From: Trifolium pratense
Taxonomy: Eukaryota > Streptophyta > Magnoliopsida > Fabales > Fabaceae
Length of the DNA stretch: 64,000 nucleotides
Assembly: GCF_020283565.1 (NCBI RefSeq)
Contig: NC_060061.1
Span: forward strand, 41,577,362-41,641,361
Direction: 5' to 3'
Shown here: piece by piece, positions 46,569-58,600 of the stretch
Numbering within the stretch: the stretch's first letter is position 1
Layout: every line of letters begins with the position of its first letter
Notes under the pieces: generated by a model
Database searches by the model: none
Told to the model about the DNA's origin: nothing
What the model saw: only the letters and a program-made list of their open reading frames with translations
Translations under genes and position numbers: made by a program

Positions 46569-46995
46569 GTAAAAAAACGAAAGAAAGAAGAAATTAACAA
46601 TACGAATAGTACTGAGCCCTTCTTCTTGGAAGTTCGATACGCCATCTGCTTCTTCTTCTTCGCTGCAATTCATCACTACACCTTCTTCACTGCACCTTCA
46701 TCACCTTCAAACCGTTGATAAAGCTTTGAAACCCTAACTTTCATAGAAATTCAACTGAAACTTGAAAAATTGAACCGTTCCCTTCGCTGCAAGCTTGGAA
46801 ATTTGAACCGTTCCCTTCACTCTTTCATATGTATGTAAACTTTAAACCCTAACTTTTTATTTTTATTTGTTGTGAGTTTTCAATTTCAATTTCTATTATT
46901 ATTGTGCATATTTGTGTTTTTTATCATTATTATTATTTTATTTGTTGTCAGTTTTTAATTTCTGTTGTTATTGTTGTTATTTGTGTTTTTTTTTA

Positions 46996-46996
<1 letters not shown>

Positions 46997-47070
<74 letters not shown>

Positions 47071-47071
47071 G
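46997..47071. repeat. (ATT)n microsatellite
   Basis: Long uninterrupted ATT run within the CACTA element. Confidence 0.95.
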
Positions 47072-47485
47072 ACCAAAAAAATAGGACCACCTATGATGAT
47101 ACAGACCAAACTTGCTTAAATTCAATTGAAATTATCAAATGTAATTTGTGAACAAACTTGATCTCTACAAACACAAGACTCTTATTGAAAACATAATCGA
47201 TTCTTAGGTAGTTAGGTTTGTGTGCACTTCCATAATTTGTTAAGAGATAGAGTGATATTATAAGCACCCTCTTTGTGTGCAATATGGTTGCGTTGTTTAT
47301 AGTGGTAGTTATGTAGCTATAGCTACCCTCTTTGTTTCGCGTGGCAAGGTGACTTGGGTCTAATAGTTATAGTTATGATGCGACGAAAAACCTTGAAGAA
47401 AGTGTCAATGTAAAGTGAAGAATTCTAATAACAAATCAACTACCTAATAATGGTGAAAATTAATCACAGCTACTCATAGTATAAC

Positions 47486-47640
47486 TACATGGGTATTGTT
47501 AACATGTGCATATAGGGCACATGTTAAGGTATCTTAATATAGAAATTTAACATTTAATGATACAAGATATTTAATGTTTGAAAAGTTAAAATTTAATGCT
47601 TCAATATTTAATACTTTCTATTTTTGTTTCCTTACATTAC
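47486..47640. repeat. Family D MITE, right end lost
   Basis: Starts TTGTTAACATGTGCATATAG and continues with GGTATCTTAATATAGAAATT, matching 15497-15668. It ends in TTTGTTTCCTTACATTACC without the complementary terminus. Confidence 0.6.
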
Positions 47641-48047
47641 CAAAATCATGAAGGAGTTAGTTGATAAGCTATTACTTAATCAAAATCAGCTTAGATATTT
47701 TTTGAAGTGATTTCTATAGGGTTGGTCTCTTGTAGGAGACTTTGGTCCCTATTCTAAGACTGAGAAAACCTACTCATCAAAGTACAATTAAATTTGGTCA
47801 CATTTATTCAGCAGGTTTTCCTCTTTGTCATCTTAGGTAACCTTCAATTACTCAACCCTCTTGTGACAGAATCACATTAACCGCTACCCTTGAAACTCTA
47901 TCATCCTCACTGTTTCGCATCTTTTAACCACCATCACAAATTAGAGTGGTTTAATTCAACCTCCTCAAGCATGTGCTTCACTTAGAGTGAAGTTGTCTTT
48001 GTTCCATCCTTAATCTTTGTGGATGTTTATTTTTTCCAGAAGTAGTT

Positions 48048-50076
48048 ATGGATCGTAGTTGGATGAAAGCTAATCGTTTAGGTGCAGAGTTCGAAAATGG
48101 AATGGAAGAGTTTTTTCAATATGCTCGGGAAAAACTTCCTAATAATAATAATAAGTTTTTCTGTCCTTGTGTTAAATGTTTTAATAGAGCGCCACAACTT
48201 TTAATAGATGAAATACGAAATCACCTTGTTTGTGAGGGTATTTGCGAAAGTTATACCAATTGGATATGGCACGGTGAACCGTCAAAAGACATGCCAAGTG
48301 TGCCGGAAAGGGAGGTAGTTGATGTAGATATGGACAGTCAGTTAGAGGATATGATTAATGATATTGGACCCGAGTATTTTCAGCGTGCTCATATGTACGA
48401 TAGTTTGCGCGGTGACAATGAAGAGCCGTTGTATCCAGGATGCACTAACTTCACACGGTTATATGCGGTGTTGAGATTATTCAACTTGAAGGCAAGAAAT
48501 GGATGGACCGATAAAAGTTTTACTGAACTACTAGAGTTGTTGTGTGAAATGCTCCCTGAATGTAACAAATTGCCAAATCGTAACTATAAGGCAAAGAAGA
48601 TATTGTGTCCGATGGGTATGAAGTACAAGAAAATACATGCATGCCCTAATGATTGCATATTATACCGAAATGAGTATGAAGAATTGAAGGATCGTCCCAC
48701 ATGCGGGCAATCACGTTTCAAATTGAAGGATGATGATTTGAATAGTGATGAAAACACAAAGCGTCCTCCTGCAAAGGTGTTGTGGTATCTTCCAATAATT
48801 CCAAGGTTTAAAAGATTATTTGCTAATGCAAACGATGCAAAGAATATTAGATGGCATGCGATTGAGAGGGAACGTGACGGACAACTTCGTCATCCAGCTG
48901 ATTCTTTGCAATGGAAGAAAATTGATGATTTGTATCCGGATTTCGGTAATGAGGCAAGAAACCTTAGGCTTGGACTTGCTACAGATGGAATGAACCCATA
49001 TGGAAACTCCCATATGGAAACTTAAGCAGTATTCATAGTTCATGGCCTGTTCTATTAATTATCTATAATTTGTCTCCTTCAATTTGTATGAAACGAAAAT
49101 ATATTATGTTATCTATGATGATTTCGGGCCCAAAGCAGCCAGGAAATGATATAGATGTTTATCTAAGTCCTTTGATTGAACACTTGAGAATGCTCTGGGA
49201 GGAAGGTGTTGATGTGCTTGATGGGTATTCCAACGAGAATTTCAAGATGCGTGCAATGTTATTTTGCTCTATCAATGATTTTCCTGCATATGGGAATTTG
49301 TCCGGTTATAGTGTTAAAGGACATAAGGCATGCCCTATATGTGAAGAGAATACATGCTTCCAACAATTAAAAAATGGAAAGAAGACAGTTTACCTTGGGC
49401 ATCGAAAATTTCTCAAACCTAATCACCCATATCGCAGGTTAAGAAAGGCGTTTAATGGAGACCAATAAAATGGAATTGCTCCACAAGCCTTAACTGGAGA
49501 GGAAGTTTTTGGACGGGTCCAGGATGTCAATGTTCTATTTGGAAAGCACGAACAACAAACGACTGATACAAATATATGGAAGAAAAGGTCGGTGTTCTTT
49601 GATCTACCTTACTAGTGCAATCTAGATGTTAGACACTATATCGATGTAATGCATGTGGAGAAAAATGTGTGTGATAGTGTAATCGGAACACTTCTCAACA
49701 TTCCGGGCAAAACAAAGGATAATGCAAATTCTCGTTTAGATATGGTTGAGATGGGTATACGACTACAATTAGCTCCAAAGTCATCTGGTAAGCGAACATA
49801 TTTGCCTCCGGCTTGTCATACTTTGTCAAGAAATGAGAAGAAAAGCTTTTGTGAGTGTCTACGTAGCATAAAAGTGCCTCATGGTTACTCTTCAAATGTC
49901 AAGAGTCTTGTCTCATCGAAAGATTTGAAATTGGTTGGCCTAAAGTCTCATGATTGTCACGTATTGATGCAACAACTACTACCAGTTGCTATTCGTGGCA
50001 TATTGCCTAGAAAGGTTAGAGTTGTCTTAACTAGGCTTTGCTTATTCTTCAATGCTATTTGTAGCAAAGTCTTAAC
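48048..50076 (+). pseudogene. CACTA TNP2 transposase, broken by a 14-bp duplication and two stops
   Basis: Frame 1 (48048-49025, 325 aa) begins MDRSWMKANRLGAEFENGME and has the transposase-associated Cys-rich domain (FFCPCVKCFNR, LVCEGICESYTNWIWHGE), then the Transposase_21 start (LYPGCTNFTRLYAVLRLFNL, CPMGMKYKKIHACPNDCILY). At 48995-49022 CCCATATGGAAACT is repeated exactly in tandem, shifting the frame. The frame resumes as LSSIHSSWPV through SGYSVKGHKACPICEENTC, KTVYLGHRKFL and RRLRKAFNGDQ to a stop near 49466, and after a second stop near 49611 continues with LDVRHYIDVMHVEKNVCDSV. The C-terminal part is lost at 50076. Full TNP2 proteins would be much longer. It cannot make a complete transposase. 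Confidence 0.92.
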
Positions 50077-50175
50077 TGAGTTGTCTTAACTCAGTTAGTA
50101 GGAACATCGCATATATTATCCAAAAATCGGGGTTCGAACCCCGGACACTCCACTTAACAAAAAAAAAGAAAAAAT
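50077..50175 (+). repeat. tRNA-derived SINE (Au-like) with A-rich tail
   Basis: TCTTAACTCAGTTAGTAGG is a good A-box region and GGGGTTCGAACCCCGGACAC an exact B-box region. An A-rich tail (AAAAAAAAAGAAAAAA) follows from about 50158. The arrangement fits plant Au-type SINEs. It lies where TNP2 homology ends. Confidence 0.75.
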
Positions 50176-50445
50176 GGTCAAACTTAAAAGACGAATAAAC
50201 ACAAATTTGCCTATTAAATATTTAAACACTTCGGTATATTATTCACTTCGACAAATAAATCACATAATTGATCTTATGTTAACTTATTTAAAATGTGTTT
50301 TAAATATGTAGTGAGGCATATTTTAGACCTTGATCATAATTTGAGCGTATTTGTCCAATAACCAATAAAAGCAAATCACATAAGTATATTTGCATGCATG
50401 TGATAACTAACATTTAACTTGTAACCAATTTTTATTTCGCATAGA
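50176..50445. other. AT-rich filler between SINE and LINE remnants
   Basis: No feature recognised. Confidence 0.4.
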
Positions 50446-51240
50446 AAGATGAATCCCTCACCTACTTGTGTTCGATGTGGCCTTCAGGATGAGACCTTCC
50501 TCCATTGTGTTCGAGACTGTAATTTCTCTCGAAATCTTTGGCTCCACCTTGGACTTAGCAACATTGATTTCTTCTCAATTATGGATAATTATGATTGGTT
50601 AAAACTTGGTTCTTTGGGTCCCTAAGCCTTTACCTTCTCGGCGGGTGTCTGGTGGGCGTGGAGGCATCAAAATTTGATGATTTTGAATAACGAGACTTGG
50701 CCCCTTTAATTTATAGGCTATCCTACAACATTCAAAGCATGGTCGAAGATTTCATGTCGTGCTTCACTCCTTCTTCTGCTGATGCACCGATTGACAGGTT
50801 CGTCAAATGGAATAACAACTATCGTTGCATCATACTTAATGTTGATGGAAGTTGTCTTAGTTCCCTGTTCGAGCCGGTTTCGGGGGACTTATCATGGGTC
50901 TTTTGATATTATGCTAGCTGAATTATATGCAATCTATCATGGCCTCATTCTTGCCAAGGATATATGGCCATTGGAGATCTTGTTTGCTACTCTGACTCCT
51001 TGCATTGCATCAACCTTATCAAAGGTTCCATTTCTAAGTTTCATGTCCATGTTGTTTTAATTCAAGACATAAAGGAGTTACTCTCTCACAACAATGTTAC
51101 TCTTTGCCACACTCTATGAGAGGGAAACCAATGCGCTGACTTTTTAGCAAAGCTGAGAGCTTCTTCGGGTTCTCCTCCGACAGGCATACTTGATCTTCTC
51201 AGGAGTGACATAATTGGGACTGTCTTCATTAGAGAATAGT
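50446..51240 (+). pseudogene. Non-LTR retrotransposon 3' remnant (zinc-finger RVT and RNase H)
   Basis: Broken frames encode PTCVRCGLQDETFLHCVRDC, the zf-RVT zinc-binding motif at the end of plant LINE reverse transcriptases, then YRCIILNVDGSC and DIMLAELYAIYHGLILAKD, the start and second acidic motif of the RVT_3 RNase H, and ETNALTFLAKLRASSGSPP near its end. Several stops and frameshifts are present. A T-rich 3' region with GCATTGTAACCAAAAAAA follows. Only the last part of the LINE pol protein is left. Confidence 0.8.
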
Positions 51241-51992
51241 CCTTTATTTCTTTTTGTTTTCGCTTTTTCTTTTTTTCTCTCTTTTGATTAGCATTGTAAC
51301 CAAAAAAATTTATTCTTATTAATTGATGGATAAATATATTTAAATTATGAAGAGATAAATTAAAAAAAAACCTTTAAATATCAATTATTGGTTTTTATTT
51401 ATGGTTAAACACTTAAACCAAAGGCCTTATTTTGTCTTATTAAATATGTCATGTCATTTGTTCGTTAGGTGAACCTTGTCAGTTGAATGTAAGAATTTGT
51501 CACATTTCCTTTTCCATTGATAGCATAGTAGGCATTTGTTTGCTTCTCAACGCTCTTATTTTGAAATTAGTTGTTCACATTTATGTTAGGAGCAATTCTA
51601 ACGTGGAACAGCAAAACATTGTTCAAATGAAGATTCTAAAAATGTGTTCAAAATGATGACGCTTACACTCTTGCACATAATGCAAATATGAACAAGAGCC
51701 ACGAAATCTCTTCGATGGTCAAAAGAAGAAGGTACGAGTTGTTGTCTTCTAATTATTGAGGCACGGGCAAATCAAATTTTAAGGGCGTTTGAATTGAGAT
51801 TCTATGTGTACTGCTCGTCATCTTCATCTTGACGTGTCATTTTGAAATAAACTCTATCGGTGTTGCAACGGTTGGTTCTCAACTATTTTACCGACATATC
51901 TTATATCAAATCTCTCATAGAAGAGGTTCTTGATGTTGGGGAGTCCATGGGAGCTCGGGAGAAACAACAGGGTCAATGCTCCAGGATGTTAA

Positions 51993-52340
51993 AGAGAGGG
52001 AGACGCTATATCCCCACTTAAAACCTTAAGACATTAGGTTAATGAGTCACCTTTCTTATAAATTCAACATTCTTCCTATACATAGTCGATGTGGGACCTA
52101 ACTACTCACACTTGAGACCCAAAATTCAACCCTCAAGTGTGAGTTCTCACGTCCTATAGTTGATTCAATATCAGGATCCACTCCCGCTCCCCCACCAAGC
52201 CAAACCACGACTACAAGAGAGGGAGACGCCACATCTCCACCCAAAACCTTAAGGTGTTAGGTTAATGGGTCACCTCTCTTATAAATTAAATATTCTTATA
52301 AATTAACCACTCACACTTGAAACCCAACACTTAATGTACT
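51993..52340. repeat. Direct repeat with LTR-like wording, period about 224 bp
   Basis: GAGAGGGAGACGCYAYATC, AAAACCTTAAGRYRTTAGGT and CACCTYTCTTATAAATT occur at 51993-52062 and 52217-52285, each followed by CTCACACTTGARACCCAA. The second unit lacks the GTCGATGTGGGACCTAAC part. The wording is familiar from legume retroelement LTRs. Confidence 0.7.
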
Positions 52341-54007
52341 AAATCTTTTGGATTAAGTTGTCACTATTCAATATTGTTTCAGAGATATGTCAACTCATGT
52401 GTGGATTTACTAACCAAAAAGGGATTTGATGCTCCTTTATCCCCCGTTTTAATTAATCCTGATTGTAATTTTTTGCATACTCTTCTAGTTTTAGATTGTG
52501 AGGGTGCTACTATCACTTGTTTGGTTCGTTAATTTAACTTAATTTTTTTTTCTTTTGTTATAAAAGTAGTTTACGTTAGTTCTACAAAAGGAAATTCTTA
52601 CTCGTCGCGAACCATTCTATCACGAGACCATCACAATATAGTATACTTGACTAAATACCCTGTCCACGTACCTCTTAATCTTAGCCGTCCATGTTTTTCA
52701 ATAGAGACAAATCTAACCATTAATTACTATTCATGATAGGTTCATGAACTTTTTTTCGCGATGAATAGCACTCTATACAAAAACATTTATTACAATTTCA
52801 TGCATAGTGAATATAACATGCCACCAAAATTAAACCTGAAATTGGATTATGGAGAAAAAAAAAATCCAAAACTTGTGAAATATGGAGACTAAAATATCAA
52901 ATTTAGAAATGAGAGAATTTTACATATTAGTTAAACAAGGAACCAAAACTTTCACGCATGAAATTCTTGATGATTGTTATGTAATTGGACTTACCAAATA
53001 CATATTATTGAATGATATTGATATTGTCCGAGTTTGTAGATACGATAACATAATACTTATTTTTGACCTGTAAAAACTGCAACATCAAATTATGCTTAAC
53101 CTGTCGTTATAAAATTGGCTCTTAAAAAGTATTACTCTTTAATTTATAAACTCATTTTAGATCTTCTCTTTATTTGATGTGAAACATAGGTTGGTCTTAC
53201 TCTATCAAATATGAATAAAAAAGGGAAAACATAAATATCTTGATTAAATGTGGTTGGTCTTACCGTAAAATGAAATATGAATTCGATTTTTAATGGGAAT
53301 AATTATTGACCTGATTTTATTTATTTTATGGTTGAACTTTGAATTATCGTATCTTTTTTATAAAAAAAACTAGAGGATTAATACCCAAATATAAAAATTT
53401 GGGCACGTTTAACGCTAGCTCTCATGTTTTTTTTTTTATGACATTCTCTTATATATTGTCTCTCATATTGTCAAATTTGATTATTTATGACTCGATTTAG
53501 AGAAATAAATTTTATTCTCCAAATCAAACGATTCCTAAAACTATTGCACCATAAACATATTGCAGAGGATTAAATCCCTCTTATTATAACTTATAAGTGA
53601 AATGACATAGATTTTCTTGCATCAATTTTTATTTTCATTATATATTTTCATAATTATGTTACTAGTCCTTCTTTTTAGTTTCTTACAAGACATTACTTCT
53701 TAATTCTATATACATCTAAATAACGTATCATGCTAAAATAAGTTTTCTTTGAAAACTAAGTGTAGAACATTTTTGTTTAGACTCCTAAAAATCGATGACA
53801 TGCACTTTTAATTTGATAAATATGAGATTATCACGGCTTAAATAAACGAGTAATATCAATCCTTAGTTGATTTAGTAGTAATTGACCCTGGACTTGGTAG
53901 GATGAACCACAGTTTAATCTCGCGCAACTGTGATCGATAGGGAGCTGAAACTACTTGATGCCATAACTGACCCCCCAAATCAGATTAGACGGTTCAGTAG
54001 ACCGAAT
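52341..54007. other. Intergenic stretch, no gene seen
   Basis: AT-rich. A weak tRNA-like patch lies at about 53865-53940. The 63-codon frame at 52882-53073 has no recognisable motif. Confidence 0.45.
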
Positions 54008-54578
54008 TAGGGATGACAGAAAAACCCAAACCCGAGAGACCCACCCGAACCCAAAACCAAGTCAACGGGCAAAACCCGAGTTGACTGGGTTTAGGTTTGG
54101 GTTCGGGTGACACCCGATAATATGGGTGTGGATTTGGTATCAGTCAAACTCACACCCGAAAGTCAAACCCACACCCGAAACTCATACACCCACCCGAAAT
54201 ATTTTATAATTACCTAGTTATCCCCCATATTCTCCCTCAATTTTCTTAGAATACCTTAATTTTAGTTGTAATTTAATTTCTTGAAAGTCTATGTTGTAAT
54301 TTCTTGAAAGTCTATGTTTGAATTTTCTTGGAAGACCTTAATTTTAGTTATAATTTAATTCAAAGTCTATGTTGGAATTTAATTTCTTAAATTTGCAAAT
54401 TATTTTCAAATGCGCTGCGGGTTTGGGTTTGAGTGGAAAAAACCCGAACCCAATGGGTGTGAGCGTGAGTGTTGTTTTGCCACCCGAATAGTCTTTGAGT
54501 TTGGATTTGGGTTATGATTTCGGGTGTGTGTTTGGTAAGTGTCAAACTCGCATCCATGGACGCCCGTTGTCATTCCTA
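54008..54578. mobile_element. Non-autonomous hAT-type element (AACCCGA-rich)
   Basis: Terminal repeats TAGGGATGACA and TGTCATTCCTA. Perfect 8-bp flanks GACCGAAT at 54000-54007 and 54579-54586. The subterminal regions are full of AACCCGA/ACCCGAA words, and the complementary GGGTTTGGGTT words occur in the right half. No transposase in 571 bp. Confidence 0.88.
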
Positions 54579-55617
54579 GACCGAATAATAGTGGTAAAAA
54601 AATAAAAGAAAAAAAAGAGTAATAATAAACATTCAATTCAACATTTTAATCACCCGAAACAATTTCTCTCTTGCCTTATATATTTCCATACTTGGTACAT
54701 TTTCCATAATTAGTATATATTTTTTACTTGTAAGTTTTACTCCACTCACGTAGGCCATATATTTTTAGACCATAGAAATACAGCCATTAGGTATCCTCCT
54801 TTATACACATCTAATATCTAATATCTTATAGGAGGTTGGCATAGATTCGTTCAATAAAGGTATAAGTATAACAATACCAAAAAACATATAAAGGGTAAAA
54901 ATGTAAACTACTTTATGAAAAAATATATTTCCTCCAATTTAAAATTAATGTCGTAGATTAAAAAACAAAGTTGGGGTCTTTTGCCCTATTTTGTACCAAA
55001 ATAATAATAATAATAATAATAATCTATATTTATATCTATACTATATATAAAGATAATACATGAGTTTTGGTGTGAACTTTTCATAATACCAACAATACCC
55101 TTATTTCTATACTATATGTAAAGAGAATACATAAGTTTTGGTGTGGACTTTTAATAATACCAACAATACCCTTAATTTTTGTTAGTAGCAAAAAAAATCT
55201 CTTATTAACAAATTCACCATAATATAAAACACTTTTTCTTTAGCAGCAAAAATGTTTTATTAACAAACTCACCGTAATAATATAAGATATATATGTATTT
55301 TGACATAAATTAAAAAAAAAAAAAATAGCTTACGAATATAGATCACAAAAACAAAATTGTACATTGAAAAGTAAAAATAAAAATTTGTTAAAGCGACACT
55401 GATCGTAAAACGAGGAGTAATATTGAATAAGTAAATTATTAATATTGTTAATATATTACTTATTTTTGGGTTATAAATAGATGACCCCATCCTATGTACC
55501 AAAAGAATTCATCAACATCTAGGTTTGTACTCATCTTACATCTAGCTATAAAATTCCCTTTTTTTCGAGCCTCCACACCACAAACAACATTGTTAGCAGA
55601 GAAAACATCAATCAACA
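54579..55617. other. FAD3 upstream region
   Basis: Contains a TAA microsatellite (about 54999-55023) and a two-copy repeat of about 80 bp at 55033-55193 (TCTATACTATATRTAAAGA, GAGTTTTGGTGTG, CAATACCCTTA). The rest is AT-rich promoter sequence. Confidence 0.6.
55472..55479 (+). promoter_or_regulatory. FAD3: TATA box of FAD3
   Basis: TATAAATA in GGGTTATAAATAGATGACC, about 140 bp before the ATG, followed by a C/A-rich leader. Placement is as expected but untested. Confidence 0.65.
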
Positions 55618-58600
55618 ATGGTTGTTCAAGAACCAAATCTGCTACATGTTGGTAATGGTGATGTTCTTGATGGTAAAAAACAACACAACCAACAAGATTT
55701 TGATCCTAGTGCTCCTCCACCATTTAAGATTGCTGAGATTCGTGCTTCAATTCCAAAACATTGTTGGATTAAGAATCCATGGATTTCTCTTTGTTATGTT
55801 TTAAGAGATTTGTTCATTGTTACTGCATTGATAGCTGCTGCAATTTATTTCAATAATTGGATCTTTTGGCCAATTTATTGGATTTCTCAAGGGACAATGT
55901 TTTGGGCTCTTTTTGTTCTTGGTCATGATTGGTAATTTATTATTTCAATTTTAATTACTATATATGTTTATATGCAAATTCAATTCACTTTGATTTCTTC
56001 TGATTTATATGTATTTGTTAATTTTAATTTCCTTTTTTGAATTCAATAGTGGCCATGGAAGCTTTTCTAATAGTGCTATGCTCAATAGTGTGGTGGGCCA
56101 TTTCTTGCATTCATCAATTCTTGTACCATACCATGGATGGTTAGTTTATTTTATTCTTTATAATATGCTTTTCTTCTTCATTTTATGCTTTTTAAGATTC
56201 TTTTTGTTTATTAACAAATTTTTCAAATCTGATTTGACAATTCAAAAATGTGATTTTTATTTATTTTTTATTTTTTTTGCAGGAGAATCAGTCATAGAAC
56301 TCATCATCAAAACCATGGACATGTTGAGAAAGATGAATCATGGGTTCCGGTATTTTTTTTATCATCACATTAATTAATCGTTCTTAATTTCATCTCAATG
56401 CATGTTTAGATTTACGGTAAATTTGTCAGAATCACGACAAGTCATTATAATTTTACAAAAGTTATGCTTTAAACTTTAACGTGTCATAATGAATCGTTGT
56501 GATTCTGACAAATCTATCAGCATGCATGTGACTAATCTAAGGATGTGAAAATCTTGTTGTTTGTGATGATATTATAATGTATGTGTCTTTTTCTAATGTC
56601 CCAGCTCACAGAGAAGATGTACAAGAGTTTAGACAACATGACAAAAACAATGAGATTTACTTTTCCTTTTCCAATCTTTGCATACCCCTTTTATTTGGTG
56701 AGAGATTCTTTTACAAAATTAATATTATTTATATGTTATATATTATATTTAGAAAAAATAATTTCTTACTATTTTTTTTATATGAACAAATATTTCAGTG
56801 GAATAGAAGTCCTGGAAAAGAAGGTTCACATTTCAATCCATATAGCAAATTGTTCACACCAAATGAAAGAACTGATGTGTTAACTTCAACTTTTTGTTGG
56901 GGTCTCATGTTTTGTTCTCTTATTTATTTATCCTTAATAAAGGGTCCATTTTTCATGCTCAAAATCTATGGAGTTCCATATTGGGTAATCTAATCTAATC
57001 TCACTTTTAAATTTTTTGTTGTTATGATTAAAATTACTTAATATTAGTCCGGTAAGCTTAGCTTAGGTATATGCAGAGGTCGGCGTTTAAATCCCGAACC
57101 ATCCAATCCATTTTATAGCCAGTAGCTTATCTGACCGAGAATTAGTTAATATTGTTTCAATTTAATTGCTATGAATTATTGATTGGTTTAAATGTGTATA
57201 ATGTAGATCTTCATCATGTGGTTGGACTTTGTCACATACATGCACCACCATGGTTATAATCAGAAACTTCCTTGGTATCGTGGCAAGGTGAGATGAGAAT
57301 ATTACTATTTCTTCAATTTTTGTCACTGTTTTGTTGGATGTTATGCGATGAAATAGAATCTCAAAAAGAAAGCCAAAGGAATAGGACTTTAGTTTGAGAT
57401 TCTTTTTCATTTCTTTTTTAATTCTTTTTCTATAGCTTTTTTAATATTCCTATAAAACAGTAAAAATACTTTTCAAAGTTTTTTATGTTTGTTTTTCGGA
57501 TTTTATTGTTTTTTATGTTTACGCGTATAATAAATAAAAAATAATTACAAAAATATAAAAACGTAATCTCTAGATCTCAAAGGATGAGACCTTTTTATAT
57601 CATTACCAAAATATAAATAAAATTTGATCAATAGCGACAAAAACACTCAATGAACAAATTTTATTTATTAGTTTTTTTTGAAGGAAAATTTTATTTATTA
57701 GTTGTTAAAAAAAAATTATTTATTTTATAGCCAAATTTGAACTCTAATTATTATTATTTTTTTACACAACAAACTCTAAATTATTAAGTCTACTTTATTT
57801 ATAAATCATATGGTAAATGAAAAAAAAATTGCATTTTGTTAATTATTTATAAAAATAAATTCTCAGTTTGAGTTCAAAAAAACTTAAAATGTATCATCAA
57901 AGAAAAAAAACTTAAAATGTTGAGTATTTTTTTTTGTCAAGTGAATGTGTGTGTATTTATATTCTAGACTAGATACATTGTATTTTTTGTCAAATGAATT
58001 CAGATCTAGCTTTATATTGTCATAAAGTAAAGGTCATGTACTATTCACCACCCTTTTACGGACATGCGTTACCCTATTTACACCGACTTTATTATTTATT
58101 ATAATTATAATATAATTGAATTTTGCTACACCATTCAAAATAAAGAACCTTTGTTGTACCAAAATTGGAATATCAATATATATATTGATATTTTTTTTAA
58201 CCAAGATATTTTGAAACATAGATAACATATTTTATATACAAATTTTGTCGTTTCTCAATAGTATTTAGGAACTTGTTCCATAATAACAGGACCTGGATTC
58301 AGTGAATTCAACAGTGGTGCAGTCATGCATTTAGCAGATTTAGACCGTACGATCTTGATCGAACGGTTTAAATGTCAACTCAGAATTTTATATTAAAATA
58401 AAATAAAAAATTGTTTAAAAATCTAAACCATTTTATCTTGATCAACGATTCACAGTCACTGACTGCATGCAGTCATGACTGCATTGAATCTGATTCCATA
58501 ATAACAACATGTTACTTACATGAAGTATTATTTTGTTAATTTATTTATTTTACAGGAATGGGATTATTTGAGAGGTGGTTTAACAACGGTTGATCGTGAT

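Larger units (their letters stand above)
46053..50076 (+). mobile_element. Truncated CACTA (En/Spm) DNA transposon
   Basis: The left terminus is CACTAGTGGAAAAAACAC, the typical CACTA end. Subterminal repeats follow with TTAGGTCGGTTAGCG, AGTCGGTCAACTGACTTAAG and GTCAGGTGGCGCTTAACTGA in both orientations, as expected for transposase-binding sites. A TNP2-type transposase remnant occupies 48048-50076. The right terminus is missing: a SINE and then LINE sequence begin at 50080. Confidence 0.8.

Noticed and set aside
46912..47151. An open frame with a long poly-Leu run
   Set aside because: It is the translation of the (ATT)n microsatellite and flanking T-rich sequence, not a gene.
50085..50150. 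tRNA gene
   Set aside because: A and B boxes are present, but there is no complete cloverleaf or acceptor stem and an A-rich tail follows, so it is a SINE.
54406..54636. Minus-strand frame with a hydrophobic start that resembles a signal peptide
   Set aside because: It overlaps the right end of the hAT element and its NPNPNSK part is translation of the AACCCGA-type words.
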